From Bacillus sp. NTK034 (GTDB lineage Bacteria > Bacillota > Bacilli > Bacillales > Cytobacillaceae), in the NCBI RefSeq assembly GCF_017303275.1, contig NZ_JAFKOJ010000010.1:1-64000 (forward strand): a stretch of DNA of 64,000 nucleotides, given 5' to 3'. The position numbers and the translations under genes were made by a program. Under the pieces are notes generated by a model. That model was given only the letters and a program-made list of their open reading frames with translations, did no database searches and had not been told where the DNA came from. Each line of letters starts with the position of its first letter. The stretch's first letter is position 1. Shown in pieces: positions 43,142 to 52,656 of the stretch.

Positions 43142-43987
43142 ATGACTGAATTTGAGGTTCCGGTGTTATCTATTAAAAACTTAAACAAGCAATTCGGTCC
43201 TGGCTGTGATCATTGCAGGAACCCTGAGCCTTTGACCCTGATCAAAAATTACTGCAGTGTGTGCGGAACGGTGTATGCGTGCAGGGATGTGTCCTTCGAA
43301 GTCTACCCGGGAGAGGTGCTTGGGATTGTAGGGGAAAGCGGAAGCGGCAAGTCCACTTTAATGCAATGCCTGTACTTTGACCAGGAAACGACCTCAGGGG
43401 AAGCTTATATTTCTTCCTATCAGAATGGGATGAAGAATCTTTTTAATGAGTCTTCCCAGCAAAAACGGTATATCCGCAACCATTTAATGGGGAAAGTCTA
43501 TCAAAACCCTTTATTGGGATTGAAAATCGACTTTTCTTCGATTGGAAATATTGCCGAAAAGTTGATTGCAGCCGGCAGCAGGAATGTGGGAATGATGGAA
43601 GCCAGGGGATCAGAATTGCTCAGCAAGGTGAATATTCCTGTCCATCGCCGAAAAGAAGCTCCAAAGAATTTTTCCGGAGGAATGCAGCAGCGTGTGCAGA
43701 TTGCTAAGGCTCTTTCTAATCAGCCGCCGATTCTCCTTTTGGATGAGGTTACGACGGGATTGGATCTATCCGTACAGGCTAGTGTTTTGGATTTGATCAA
43801 GAGCCTGCAGCGGGAAATGAATATTAGCATTGTGCTGGTTTCACATGATTTGGGTGTTATTCGGATGCTGGCGGACAGAACTTTGGTCATGCTGGAGGGA
43901 CAGGTCATTGAACAGGGGCTGACAGATCAAATACTTGAAGACCCTCAAGCTCCATTTACTCAAAGCTTGGTTCATTCGCTTCTTTAA
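43142..43987 (+). CDS. phnK: PhnK ABC-type ATPase with cysteine insertion
   Basis: A 281-residue ATPase: Walker A GESGSGKST near residues 64-72, signature FSGGMQQRVQ, Walker B ILLLDEV and switch His in VLVSHDLGV. PhnK binds the C-P lyase core rather than a membrane. Compared with E. coli PhnK it has an extra segment at residues 19-48 with C22-x2-C25-x12-C38-x2-C41 plus C47, which looks like a small zinc ribbon. Such Cys insertions appear in many non-enteric PhnK proteins, but their role is unclear. Confidence 0.93.
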   Translation: MTEFEVPVLSIKNLNKQFGPGCDHCRNPEPLTLIKNYCSVCGTVYACRDVSFEVYPGEVLGIVGESGSGKSTLMQCLYFDQETTSGEAYISSYQNGMKNLFNESSQQKRYIRNHLMGKVYQNPLLGLKIDFSSIGNIAEKLIAAGSRNVGMMEARGSELLSKVNIPVHRRKEAPKNFSGGMQQRVQIAKALSNQPPILLLDEVTTGLDLSVQASVLDLIKSLQREMNISIVLVSHDLGVIRMLADRTLVMLEGQVIEQGLTDQILEDPQAPFTQSLVHSLL

Positions 43988-44029
43988 GGCAACGGAAAAA
44001 ATCTCATTTCAAATTAGGGGGAAGCACAC

Positions 44030-45208
44030 TTGTACGTCATTACAAACGGAAAACTAATTACAGAGGATACTATTCTGCAAGGCTATGATCTTCTGATAGA
44101 AGGTGATCGGATCAGCAGAATTGCTCCAAAGGGAGAAATGAAATTTGAAGAATCCCTGGAGGTGATAGATGCAGCGGGCGGGTATGTTTCACCGGGATTT
44201 ATCGATATCCATTCCGATTATATTGAACATATGGCAGCACCGAGGCCAACGTCTTTAATGAACTTTCATTTAAGTCTCAGGGAAGCAGAGAAGGAGCTTA
44301 TATCCCATGGGATCACAACGATGTTCCATTCGCTTTCCCTCTATAAAGAAACAGAATATGCATACAAGCCGATTCGGGAACCGGAAAATGTCAGAAAGCT
44401 CATTGACCTGATAGATGAGACACACAGTACAAAGCATCTTGTGCGCCACCGTTTCCACGCAAGGATGGAGATTGATAATGTGGATGAAATCGAGAACCTC
44501 AAAAGCTACATCAGTGAAAATAAGGTGCATTTGATTTCATTTATGGATCATACACCAGGACAGGGCCAATATCGTCATCTGGAAATCTACCGGAACACCG
44601 TTAAAAGCTATAACAGTATGAGCGATGCCGCTATAGATGTTTTAATCCGAAATCACCAAACAAAAGAAAAGCTCTCTGTCGAAGATATGAAGGACATTGC
44701 CGGGCACGCGCATGCACATGGGATTGCAGTTGCTTCACATGATGATGACAGCTTTGAAAAAATCGAGCTGGTGAAGAGCTTCGGCACGACAATAAGCGAA
44801 TTTCCAATAACTCAGGAGGTAGCCTATAAAGCGAAGGAGCTTGGCATGTATACGGTAGCAGGAGCACCGAATGTTCTGCTCGGAGGCTCCCACAGCGGAA
44901 ACCTGGGTGCAGCAGAAGCGATTCAAAATGATTCGATTGATATATTGTGCAGTGATTATTATCCGGCTGCTATGCTTCATGCCATTTTTGAACTGGCAAG
45001 AAATTACGGGATGGACCTTGCAGAAATGATCAGACTTGTCACAATTAATCCGGCCAAAGCCGTTAACATGGATGAAGAAATCGGTTCGATTGAGGCAGGA
45101 AAGAAGGCTGACCTATTGATTATTGAAAAATTGGCCGACGATTTTCCAGTCATAACAGGTGTGTTCGTTGATGGGAAGCTTATTCAAAAAACAAATTACA
45201 GAATTTGA
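44030..45208 (+). CDS. phnM: PhnM triphosphate diphosphatase
   Basis: A 392-residue amidohydrolase: SPGFIDIHSDYIEHMAAPRP with the metal ligands, FMDHTPGQGQYR, AHAHGIAVASHDDDS and GIVASDYYP-like ILCSDYYPAAM. It removes diphosphate from ribose-1-methylphosphonate triphosphate before C-P cleavage. It starts at TTG 44030 with AGGGGGA upstream. Here it lies between phnK and phnL, whereas in E. coli the order is phnK-phnL-phnM. Confidence 0.93.
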   Translation: MYVITNGKLITEDTILQGYDLLIEGDRISRIAPKGEMKFEESLEVIDAAGGYVSPGFIDIHSDYIEHMAAPRPTSLMNFHLSLREAEKELISHGITTMFHSLSLYKETEYAYKPIREPENVRKLIDLIDETHSTKHLVRHRFHARMEIDNVDEIENLKSYISENKVHLISFMDHTPGQGQYRHLEIYRNTVKSYNSMSDAAIDVLIRNHQTKEKLSVEDMKDIAGHAHAHGIAVASHDDDSFEKIELVKSFGTTISEFPITQEVAYKAKELGMYTVAGAPNVLLGGSHSGNLGAAEAIQNDSIDILCSDYYPAAMLHAIFELARNYGMDLAEMIRLVTINPAKAVNMDEEIGSIEAGKKADLLIIEKLADDFPVITGVFVDGKLIQKTNYRI

Positions 45209-45248
45209 TTTCAAGCTGTAATACTACAAAGAGAAAGCAGGTGGGTCG

Positions 45249-45953
45249 GTGGAAAATCTATTGGAAATCAAAGATCTGTCCAAATCATTTACCCTTCATA
45301 ACCTCGGGAAAAATATTCATGCAGTTAGCGGCATTGATATCAGCTTAAGAGAAGGGGAATTCATCGGGATTACAGGAAAAAGCGGGAGCGGAAAATCGAC
45401 GATATTGAAATGCATTTTTGGAACTTACAGCCTTCAGGAAGGGAGCATTTGGTACAATTCCAAAAAGTTCGGGCCTATCAATTTGGCTGAGGCAACAAAT
45501 AGACAGATGATTTATTTGCGCAAGCAAGAAATTGGCTATGTGTCTCAATTTCTGAATGTTATGCCAAGAACGACTGCCAGGCAGCTTGTAGAGCAGGCTA
45601 TTGTTGAAATGGGAAGGGACCAGGTTCGTGCTGAGAAAGAGACAGAGCGGATCCTATCGCATTTCGAGCTGGATCAAGAGCTGTGGGACAGCTATCCTGC
45701 CACCTTTTCTGGCGGGGAAAAACTCAGGCTGAACATTGCCCGGGCTATGGTCAAGAAGCCAAGACTGCTTCTTTTGGATGAACCGACCGCAAGCCTGGAC
45801 TATGAATCTAAAATGAAGGTGAAAATCTTAATAGAGCAATTAATGAATGAAGGCACGACAATGCTTGGAATCTTCCATGATCTTGAATTTATGAACAACT
45901 TATGTGATCAGGAATACAACATGCAGAATGGTGTATTTACATTGTCTCATTAA
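45249..45953 (+). CDS. phnL: PhnL ABC-type ATPase
   Basis: A 234-residue ATPase: Walker A GKSGSGKST (about residue 43), QFLNVMPRTTARQLVEQ, signature FSGGEKLRLN, Walker B LLLLDEPTAS. This is the PhnL pattern, the second ATPase that associates with the C-P lyase core through PhnK. The start is GTG 45249. It closes the enzymatic operon; the transporter genes begin 118 bp later. Confidence 0.92.
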   Translation: MENLLEIKDLSKSFTLHNLGKNIHAVSGIDISLREGEFIGITGKSGSGKSTILKCIFGTYSLQEGSIWYNSKKFGPINLAEATNRQMIYLRKQEIGYVSQFLNVMPRTTARQLVEQAIVEMGRDQVRAEKETERILSHFELDQELWDSYPATFSGGEKLRLNIARAMVKKPRLLLLDEPTASLDYESKMKVKILIEQLMNEGTTMLGIFHDLEFMNNLCDQEYNMQNGVFTLSH

Positions 45954-46070
45954 TTCTTTACCAGTGCTTAACGATTTCTCATAATGCCTTATCAGTAGAT
46001 TAATATTCTTTCGCTATAGTTAGGTCGATGGTATTATAAAAACTTTTCTAAATAAGAGAGGGGAAAAATC

Positions 46071-47105
46071 ATGAAGAAAATGGCGTTATTTTTGCTTTCA
46101 ATTGTGATGACCGCTGTATTTGCAGGCTGTTCGTTTACAGCGAACTCAGAGAAGGACGATACGCTGACGATTGCCTGGCTTCCGAACGAATCAGGCGCTG
46201 ATTTAGGAGAAGCACGTGACGAAATTGGGAAACTGATAGAAGAAAAAACAGGCAAGAAAGTAGAGCATCAAACAACGACTGATTATATTGTGGCAATTGA
46301 AGCGATTGCGAACGGCAACGCAGATATGGCGTTCCTTGGTGCACAAGGATACATAGAAGCACATAACAAGAATGAAAAGGTTCTTCCGCTGGTTGTTCCA
46401 AGCGGTGAGTCCGGCACTCTGGAGGACGCTGTGTATTACAGCTGGCTGGCAGTTCAGAAGGAAAATGCAGATGAATACAAAAACGGCGGGGAATTTGCCA
46501 TAGACAATATTCAAGGAAAGAAATTCTCTTTTGTTTCGAACAGTTCAACTTCAGGATTCAAGGTTCCATCTACAGGCATTACTGATTATTTCAGTGAAAA
46601 AGAAGAGTTTAAGAGTTTGACAGCTGAGGATTTACTTGAGGGCGGAGAGGACAAGTTCTTCAATGAAGTATTATTTGGCGGCTCTCACCAGGGTTCTGCT
46701 GTCAATCTATTAACCGGCAAAGCGGACGTGGCGGCATTCTGTGATACATGTGTGAACAATTATGTGGAGCTTGCAGAGGGTGAAGCCAACAAACAGGGTG
46801 CTGTTTACAAAGTGAAAGATGATGCTGCTGAGCCATTGAACACGGTTGCCGGAAAGGAATTCAGCTTAATCTCAGTAACTCCTGTATTGAATGCACCATT
46901 TGTAATCAATTCCGGCACATTGAGCGAAGAAGATCACAAACAGCTGCTTGAAATTATGACTTCAGACGAAGTGGCAAATAACGAAAAAATCTTCGTTCCG
47001 GAGGACTCCGAATTTTCAGGGTTATTCAGCAGAAAGTCCGGTAGTGAGCGTTTGGTGGAAGTTGAAGATGAATGGTTCAACCCTATCCGTGAGCTTGCAA
47101 AATAA
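46071..47105 (+). CDS. phnD: PhnD phosphonate-binding lipoprotein
   Basis: A 344-residue lipoprotein with the lipobox VFAGC near residue 20 and a PhnD-type binding fold: LTIAWLPNESG, VEHQTTTDYIVAIEAIANGN, FLGAQGYIEAH, SNSSTSGFKVPSTGI and FFNEVLFGGSHQGSA. It captures phosphonates outside the membrane for PhnC and the two PhnE permeases. ATG 46071 follows AGAGGGG. A hairpin follows the gene, probably raising its expression above that of the permeases. Confidence 0.92.
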   Translation: MKKMALFLLSIVMTAVFAGCSFTANSEKDDTLTIAWLPNESGADLGEARDEIGKLIEEKTGKKVEHQTTTDYIVAIEAIANGNADMAFLGAQGYIEAHNKNEKVLPLVVPSGESGTLEDAVYYSWLAVQKENADEYKNGGEFAIDNIQGKKFSFVSNSSTSGFKVPSTGITDYFSEKEEFKSLTAEDLLEGGEDKFFNEVLFGGSHQGSAVNLLTGKADVAAFCDTCVNNYVELAEGEANKQGAVYKVKDDAAEPLNTVAGKEFSLISVTPVLNAPFVINSGTLSEEDHKQLLEIMTSDEVANNEKIFVPEDSEFSGLFSRKSGSERLVEVEDEWFNPIRELAK

Positions 47106-47116
47106 ATCGAAGTTCT

Positions 47117-47147
47117 ATCGGCGGGGAGGGCTTTATTCCCCGCTGAT
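47117..47147 (+). other. intercistronic hairpin between phnD and phnC
   Basis: ATCGGCGGGGA (47117-47127) pairs with TCCCCGCTGAT (47137-47147, one G-U pair). It has no T tail, so it is likely an mRNA-stabilising or attenuating structure that favours the binding protein. Confidence 0.6.
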
Positions 47148-47267
47148 GGCCGGTTGAACAATCGAATTTTATCGGCAGTTGAAATATTTATTTACTATAT
47201 TGTCCTTTAAGTAGTCTGGACTGCCCGTTAATGCGGGATAAAACAATTGGATAGGAGGGGTTAACTC

Positions 47268-48056
47268 ATGTCAGCATTATTGGAAGTTAATCACCTTACA
47301 AAGCAATTTGGCAAAGATTCGAAAGCATTAAATGATGTGAGCTTCTCAGTCCAGGAGGGGGAATTCGTTTCCATTATCGGCCCATCAGGAGCAGGGAAAT
47401 CAACTCTCCTCCGCTGCATCAACCGCATGATTGATGCTACAGGCGGAGACATCCGCTTCCAGGGTCTCCATGTAATGGACCTGAAGAAAAAAGAATTAAA
47501 ACAGGTCCGCACCAAAATTGGCATGATCTTTCAGCACTATAATTTAGTCAATCGATTGTCGGTAATCGAGAACACTTTGCACGGAAAATTGGGGACCAAA
47601 TCAACATTGGCTGGCGTTTTGGGACTTTACAGCAAAGAGGAAAAGCAGCAGGCAATCCAGATTTTGAAAGTGCTTGGCCTGAACGAAATGATTTATAAGC
47701 GTGCAGACCAATTAAGCGGCGGGCAAAAACAGAGGGTAGGAATAGCGCGCGCGCTTATCCAAAATCCGCGGATGCTCTTGTGCGACGAACCCATTGCATC
47801 CCTGGATCCTAATTCGGCGAAAGTAATTATGGATCATTTGAAGAAGGTTTCAACAACTATGGGCATTACAGTGGTTGTAAATCTTCATCAGGTTGATGTG
47901 GCCATCAAATATTCTGATCGAATTATCGGCATTAACAAGGGGCAGGCAGTATATAACGGTACAGCTAAAGGAATGACTTCTGAAGACATTCAGCGGATAT
48001 ATGGATCAGAAGCGGATGATTTAATCTTTGACATAGGAGGCATCCATGCAGGCTGA
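47268..48056 (+). CDS. phnC: PhnC phosphonate transporter ATPase
   Basis: A 262-residue ABC ATPase of the PhnC type: Walker A GPSGAGKST, signature LSGGQKQRVG, Walker B MLLCDEPIASLDP and VVVNLHQVDVAIKYSDRIIG. GTKSTLAGVLGLYSKEEKQQ is a PhnC-specific stretch. ATG 47268 follows GGAGGGG. It overlaps the first phnE gene by 11 bp. Confidence 0.93.
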   Translation: MSALLEVNHLTKQFGKDSKALNDVSFSVQEGEFVSIIGPSGAGKSTLLRCINRMIDATGGDIRFQGLHVMDLKKKELKQVRTKIGMIFQHYNLVNRLSVIENTLHGKLGTKSTLAGVLGLYSKEEKQQAIQILKVLGLNEMIYKRADQLSGGQKQRVGIARALIQNPRMLLCDEPIASLDPNSAKVIMDHLKKVSTTMGITVVVNLHQVDVAIKYSDRIIGINKGQAVYNGTAKGMTSEDIQRIYGSEADDLIFDIGGIHAG

Positions 48057-48831
48057 TATCTTTGCTAAGAAAAAACGAAACACACTTGCCTTCCTTTTAC
48101 TTCTTGGAGCCGTGACAATCCTTGCCATGATCATTACAGAATACAATGCTTTAAAGGGTTTTGCTTCAATCCCGAAAGCCATCCAATGGGGAATGGCAAA
48201 CTTTTATCCAACCGCAGAATCCTTAGAAAAGCTGCCAGTTATTCTTGAAAAGCTGCAGGAAACACTCCTGGTTTCGATTGCGGCCACGACAGCAGCAGCT
48301 GTATTCGCCCTGTTATTTTCCATTTTCGGTTCAAATACTACAAGGGTAAATGCCTTTTTTGGAGCGATTACAAGAGGAATTGCCACTGTCTTTCGTAACA
48401 TTGATGTTGCCGCCTGGGCACTGATTTTGCTGTTTTCATTTGGACAAAGCGCGTTAACTGGCTATTTTGCTTTGTTCTTTGGGTCATTTGGATTCTTAAC
48501 CAGAGCTTTTACCGAAACAATTGATGAAGTAAGCGGGGGTTCTGTGGAGGCGTTAAAAGCGACAGGCGCAGGCTACTTTTCCATCATCTTTCAATCGGTC
48601 ATTCCATCAAGCATTCCGCAATTAATCAGCTGGATTTTGTTCATGATTGAAACAAATATCCGCAGTGCCACACTGATTGGACTGCTGACAGGATCTGGAA
48701 TCGGTTTTACATTCAACTTATACTATAAAAGTTTGGCTTATGACACAGCAAGTTTGGTCGTTGTTGTCATCATAGCTGCTATCCTTTTGATCGAATATGC
48801 ATCCAATTATGTAAGGAAGGTGATTTTGTAA
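48046..48831 (+). CDS. phnE: PhnE phosphonate transporter permease 1
   Basis: A 261-residue permease with about six membrane helices and the ABC coupling segment EVSGGSVEALKATGAGYFSI plus SVIPSSIPQLISWILF. It is of the PhnE type and is followed by a second PhnE-like gene overlapping by one base (TAATG), so the transporter uses a heterodimer of two permeases. Confidence 0.92.
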   Translation: MQADIFAKKKRNTLAFLLLLGAVTILAMIITEYNALKGFASIPKAIQWGMANFYPTAESLEKLPVILEKLQETLLVSIAATTAAAVFALLFSIFGSNTTRVNAFFGAITRGIATVFRNIDVAAWALILLFSFGQSALTGYFALFFGSFGFLTRAFTETIDEVSGGSVEALKATGAGYFSIIFQSVIPSSIPQLISWILFMIETNIRSATLIGLLTGSGIGFTFNLYYKSLAYDTASLVVVVIIAAILLIEYASNYVRKVIL

Positions 48832-49688
48832 TGGAGGTGAAGGAACAGCTCAGTAATGTCTCAGCATCAGCTGACCATCTGCTTGGTCAAAGAATGCCGG
48901 CTAAACCTTTGAATAAACCGGCTATTGTGACGAGATTAACTCTCTTTATTCTCGCTGCTGTAACAGTCTATGCATTTTACAGCTTTGATTATAAGGAACT
49001 GAACTTTATGGATGCGCTTCTCGGCACATTCGCCAATTTAAAAACCATATTCCTTGAACCGCACTTGAAGCATTTCTCCTTTGGACATGCCCTATATCAA
49101 GTTATGGTTACACTTGGCCTCGCCTTTCTGACTACCTTGTTTGGCGCTATCATAGCAGTCCTATTTGGATTGCTGGCGGCTGAGAATCTGTCTTCGAAAA
49201 GGGTTTCAATATTCATTAAAAGCATGGTCGCATTTATAAGAGCCGTGCCGACCGTCCTGTGGGTCCTGATCTTTGCGGTTGCAGCCGGCCTTGGAAGTAC
49301 AGCTGCAGTTATTGGAATGACCTTTCACTCGATCGGCTATTTAATCAAAGCCTATTCAGAGTCCTTTGAAGAATTGGATAGGGGAGTGATAGAAGCGCTG
49401 CAGGCGAGCGGAGCCAATTGGTGGCAAATTGTCTTTCAAGCGGTTATCCCATCTTCCATCACTTATATGATCTCCTGGACATTTCTCCGCTTTGAGATTA
49501 ACTTTGCAGTAGCCGTTGCCATGGGAGCAGCAGCAGGAGCCGGCGGAATTGGATTTGACATGTTCATGGCAAGCAGCTTTTACCTGGATATGAGGGAAAT
49601 CGGGGCTATTACTTATTTTATTTTGGCCGTTGCAGTAATCCTTGAAATCTTTGCCGCTAAGATTAAGAGAAAGCTTAAAACAGCATAG
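48831..49688 (+). CDS. phnE: PhnE phosphonate transporter permease 2
   Basis: A 285-residue permease, similar to the preceding one but with a longer N terminus. Coupling segment ELDRGVIEALQASGANWWQI and AVIPSSITYMISWTFLRFE mark PhnE. The ATG at 48831 shares a base with the preceding stop codon. Last gene of the phosphonate transport unit, followed by a strong terminator. Confidence 0.92.
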   Translation: MEVKEQLSNVSASADHLLGQRMPAKPLNKPAIVTRLTLFILAAVTVYAFYSFDYKELNFMDALLGTFANLKTIFLEPHLKHFSFGHALYQVMVTLGLAFLTTLFGAIIAVLFGLLAAENLSSKRVSIFIKSMVAFIRAVPTVLWVLIFAVAAGLGSTAAVIGMTFHSIGYLIKAYSESFEELDRGVIEALQASGANWWQIVFQAVIPSSITYMISWTFLRFEINFAVAVAMGAAAGAGGIGFDMFMASSFYLDMREIGAITYFILAVAVILEIFAAKIKRKLKTA

Positions 49689-50060
49689 TGAATAAGCCAT
49701 TATTTGACCAGGCTCTGATGAGCCTGGTCTTTATATTTTGCTGTATATGACGACTCTCACTGTTCACAAATTTGATGTTCTGTGAATCTTTGAAAAGTAT
49801 AGATGAAATCCTGTCTAAAAATTAAAAATATAAAATTTTCTGAATTCACTATTGAAATTACGAGATTATCAATCTATAATGAATTTAATTATTTTCATCA
49901 GTGGAGAAAATAATATGTAAATAACCTTTAAATAGCGAAAATACATAGATAATTTTACATATTTGCTAACATGGTGAAAATAATTGTCGATTTTAAGCTC
50001 TTTTAGATTAAACATCTGAGAAAAGCAAAAAAGACAAAATTGTTCGAGGGGGAAAGCAAT
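49689..50060. other. intergenic region before the peptide-type ABC operon
   Basis: After the terminator at 49706-49735 the remaining 320 bases are A/T-rich. They must hold the promoter of the following ABC operon, but I could not choose one with confidence. I saw no repeat, riboswitch or small gene. Confidence 0.5.
49706..49735 (+). terminator. rho-independent terminator of the phnDCEE unit
   Basis: GACCAGGCTC (49706-49715) and GAGCCTGGTC (49720-49729) form a perfect 10-bp stem with a TGAT loop, followed by a T-rich tail. Confidence 0.9.
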
Positions 50061-51644
50061 TTGAGAAGGGTAAACGTGTGGAAAATGCTGTTTGTTGCTT
50101 TTGTATCTGCGATTTTACTGGCTGGCTGTTCCAGCGAAGAAAGCGGTGGAACTTCTGAAAAGGAGAATTCAGGGAAATCAGCAAGCGGCAAGGATCAGGA
50201 GTTAGTCATTGCTGTTAATGAAAACTTCATTTCAATGGACCCGCATAATACGGGCGATACGAATTCAAATTCAGTCCAGACTGCCATGCTGGAGGGATTA
50301 CTGGGATCGGATGAAGAGGGACAAATCATTCCGCAGCTGGCTGAGGAATACAGTGTCAGTGATGATGCACTGGAATATACTTTCAAGCTTCGTCAGGGTG
50401 TTACCTTCCATGATGGGGAGCCGTTTAATGCAGAGGCGGTTAAAACCAGCTTTGAAAGGATTATGAAGGATGAAAGCCTTCGTTTAAACAGCCGCGGATT
50501 TAATCTTATTACCAGCATTGATGTAATTGATGAGTATCAGATTAAAGTCACTTTAAAAGAACCATATGCAGGTATGCTGACAAGATTTGTTTCCGCTAAA
50601 ATCCTAAGCCCGAAGCTGATCAATGACTCTTCCAGCGATATCGGCAAAACACCGGTTGGCACCGGTCCATTCAAGTTTGTGGAATGGGTTCAGGGGGACC
50701 ATTTAACAGTTGAAAGATTTGATGATTATTGGAATAAGGCTGATCGTGTGAAAAAGATTACGTACAAGCCTGTTCCGGAAAATGGCTCTCGTGTAGCTAT
50801 GCTGAAAACAGGCGAAGCACATGTGATCTATCCAGCGCCAGTACAAAACCTAAAGGAATTGGAGAGCAATTCAGACGTTGAAATTCATAAAATTCCTTCC
50901 ACGATTGCCCGATATGTATCCATCAATACGATGAAAGAACCGTATGATGATGTCCGTATTCGCCAGGCCATTAACTATGCTGTGAATAAAGAGGCATTTA
51001 TAAGTGTTGTCAATTCCGGCTACGGCTTGCCGCTGGACTCGATTATTCCTAGCAAAACCCAGTTTTACTCCAAACAGGAAACCTATGATCACAACATTGA
51101 GAAAGCCAAAGAATTAATGAAAGAGGCTGGATTTGAAGATGGCTTCAATGCTGAAATTTGGGGGAACACCAATTCCGACACATTGAAGGGAATGCAGTTT
51201 ATCCAGCAGCAATTAAAAGAAATTGGAATTACCGTTGAGATTAAGTCAATGGAAGAAGGCACGCTGTCTGATGAAATTTATGGAGCTCAGACACCGGAAG
51301 ATGCAAAGGTGCAAATGTGGTATGTCAGCTGGTCTGCGTATCCTTCCGACACCACTAATGCTACGAAGCCATTGTTCAGCAGCAGCTCATTCCCTCCGGA
51401 TGGAGCGAATACTGCATACTACAAAAATGATGATGTAGATAAGTGGATTACAGAGGTAAATCAAACTGCAGATCCTGACAGGCAGGCAGAAATCTACAGC
51501 AATATTCAATCAACGATCTACAAAGATGCACCTTGGATCTTCCTGGGGGTAGATGAGATCCTGGCTGGTTCAAGGTCCAATGTCGAGGGCGTCTTTATTT
51601 CTCCAACAGGCGGAATTAATGTGACTGACGCGAACCTTAAGTAA
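50061..51644 (+). CDS. peptide/nickel-type ABC substrate-binding lipoprotein
   Basis: A 527-residue family-5 extracellular solute-binding protein. The lipobox LLAGC lies near residue 22; MDPHNTGDTNSNSVQTAMLE, DGEPFNAEAVKTSFERI and VGTGPFKFVEW are family motifs. TTG 50061 is used because GAGGGGG lies eight bases upstream. Family-5 proteins bind oligopeptides, dipeptides, nickel chelates, opines or glycosides; the ligand cannot be read here. First gene of a five-gene transporter operon. Confidence 0.9.
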   Translation: MRRVNVWKMLFVAFVSAILLAGCSSEESGGTSEKENSGKSASGKDQELVIAVNENFISMDPHNTGDTNSNSVQTAMLEGLLGSDEEGQIIPQLAEEYSVSDDALEYTFKLRQGVTFHDGEPFNAEAVKTSFERIMKDESLRLNSRGFNLITSIDVIDEYQIKVTLKEPYAGMLTRFVSAKILSPKLINDSSSDIGKTPVGTGPFKFVEWVQGDHLTVERFDDYWNKADRVKKITYKPVPENGSRVAMLKTGEAHVIYPAPVQNLKELESNSDVEIHKIPSTIARYVSINTMKEPYDDVRIRQAINYAVNKEAFISVVNSGYGLPLDSIIPSKTQFYSKQETYDHNIEKAKELMKEAGFEDGFNAEIWGNTNSDTLKGMQFIQQQLKEIGITVEIKSMEEGTLSDEIYGAQTPEDAKVQMWYVSWSAYPSDTTNATKPLFSSSSFPPDGANTAYYKNDDVDKWITEVNQTADPDRQAEIYSNIQSTIYKDAPWIFLGVDEILAGSRSNVEGVFISPTGGINVTDANLK

Positions 51645-51660
51645 AAGCAAGGCAAGAAAA

Positions 51661-51703
51661 GAAGAGGCAAAGGCTTATTATACCCGATGCCTCTTCCTTT
51701 TTA
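51661..51703 (+). terminator. hairpin between binding-protein and permease genes
   Basis: GAAGAGGCA (51661-51669) pairs with TGCCTCTTC (51688-51696), followed by CTTTTT. It looks like a partial terminator that keeps the binding protein in excess of the permeases. Confidence 0.7.
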
Positions 51704-51720
51704 AGAAAGGGGTTTTCATT

Positions 51721-52644
51721 TTGCTTCAATATATCTTGAAGAGAATCCTGGAAATGATCCCAATCCTATTTATTGTTTCCATATTAATCTTTTTCTTCAC
51801 ACATTTAATTCCTGGAGATCCTGCCAGATTAGTTGCCGGAAAGGATGCAACTCTTGATGAGGTCAATATCATCAGGGCGGAACTGGGGCTGGATAAACCG
51901 ATTTGGGATCAATACATTACATACATGAGCAATTTGTTTCAAGGAGATTTGGGGACGTCCTTAAAAACAGGCCTTCCGGTATCAGAGATGTTTGCAGACC
52001 GCTTTATGCCCTCCATCTATTTAACATTCATGAGTATGGGCTGGGCATTGGTGCTGGGTTTGTTAATAGGCACACTGTCAGCGGTATTCAAAAATAAATG
52101 GCCGGATTATCTTGGGATGGTCACAGCCGTTTCGGGAATTTCCATGCCGGGATTCTGGCTTGGATTGATTCTTATTCAGATTTTTTCTGTCCAGCTTGGG
52201 TGGTTTCCAACAGGGGGGGCTGAGAGCTGGAAGAGCTATATATTGCCTTCTATCACTTTAGGGGCAGGCATCATGTCCATGCTTGCCAGGTTTACCCGGT
52301 CATCATTGCTTGAAACGTTAAGGGCAGATTTTATCCGGACGGGCAGAGCGAAAGGTCTTAAGGAATCTGTAGTCATTCCAAAGCATGCATTGAGAAACTC
52401 TTTAATTCCCGTCGTAACCATTGCCGGACTGCAGTTTGGCTTTCTGCTGGGCGGATCGGTTGTTGTGGAGACTGTTTTTAGTTTTCCGGGGATGGGACGA
52501 TTGCTGATTGATTCTATTGCCTTCAGGGACTATCCAGTCATCCAGGCCGAACTATTGCTTTTTTCCATTGAATTTATTCTCGTTAATTTAATAGTAGATA
52601 TCATGTACAGTATGCTGAATCCGAAGATACGCTACGTTTCCTAG
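51721..52644 (+). CDS. ABC transporter permease, DppB type
   Basis: A 307-residue permease with six membrane helices: N-terminal YILKRILEMIPILFIVSILI, the HLIPGDPARLVAG segment after helix 1 and the coupling motif RTGRAKGLKESVVIPKHALR. It starts at TTG 51721 directly after AAGAAAGGGG. It forms a heterodimer with the next gene's product to import peptide-like substrates. Confidence 0.92.
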   Translation: MLQYILKRILEMIPILFIVSILIFFFTHLIPGDPARLVAGKDATLDEVNIIRAELGLDKPIWDQYITYMSNLFQGDLGTSLKTGLPVSEMFADRFMPSIYLTFMSMGWALVLGLLIGTLSAVFKNKWPDYLGMVTAVSGISMPGFWLGLILIQIFSVQLGWFPTGGAESWKSYILPSITLGAGIMSMLARFTRSSLLETLRADFIRTGRAKGLKESVVIPKHALRNSLIPVVTIAGLQFGFLLGGSVVVETVFSFPGMGRLLIDSIAFRDYPVIQAELLLFSIEFILVNLIVDIMYSMLNPKIRYVS

Positions 52645-52656
52645 AGGAGGGGAATC

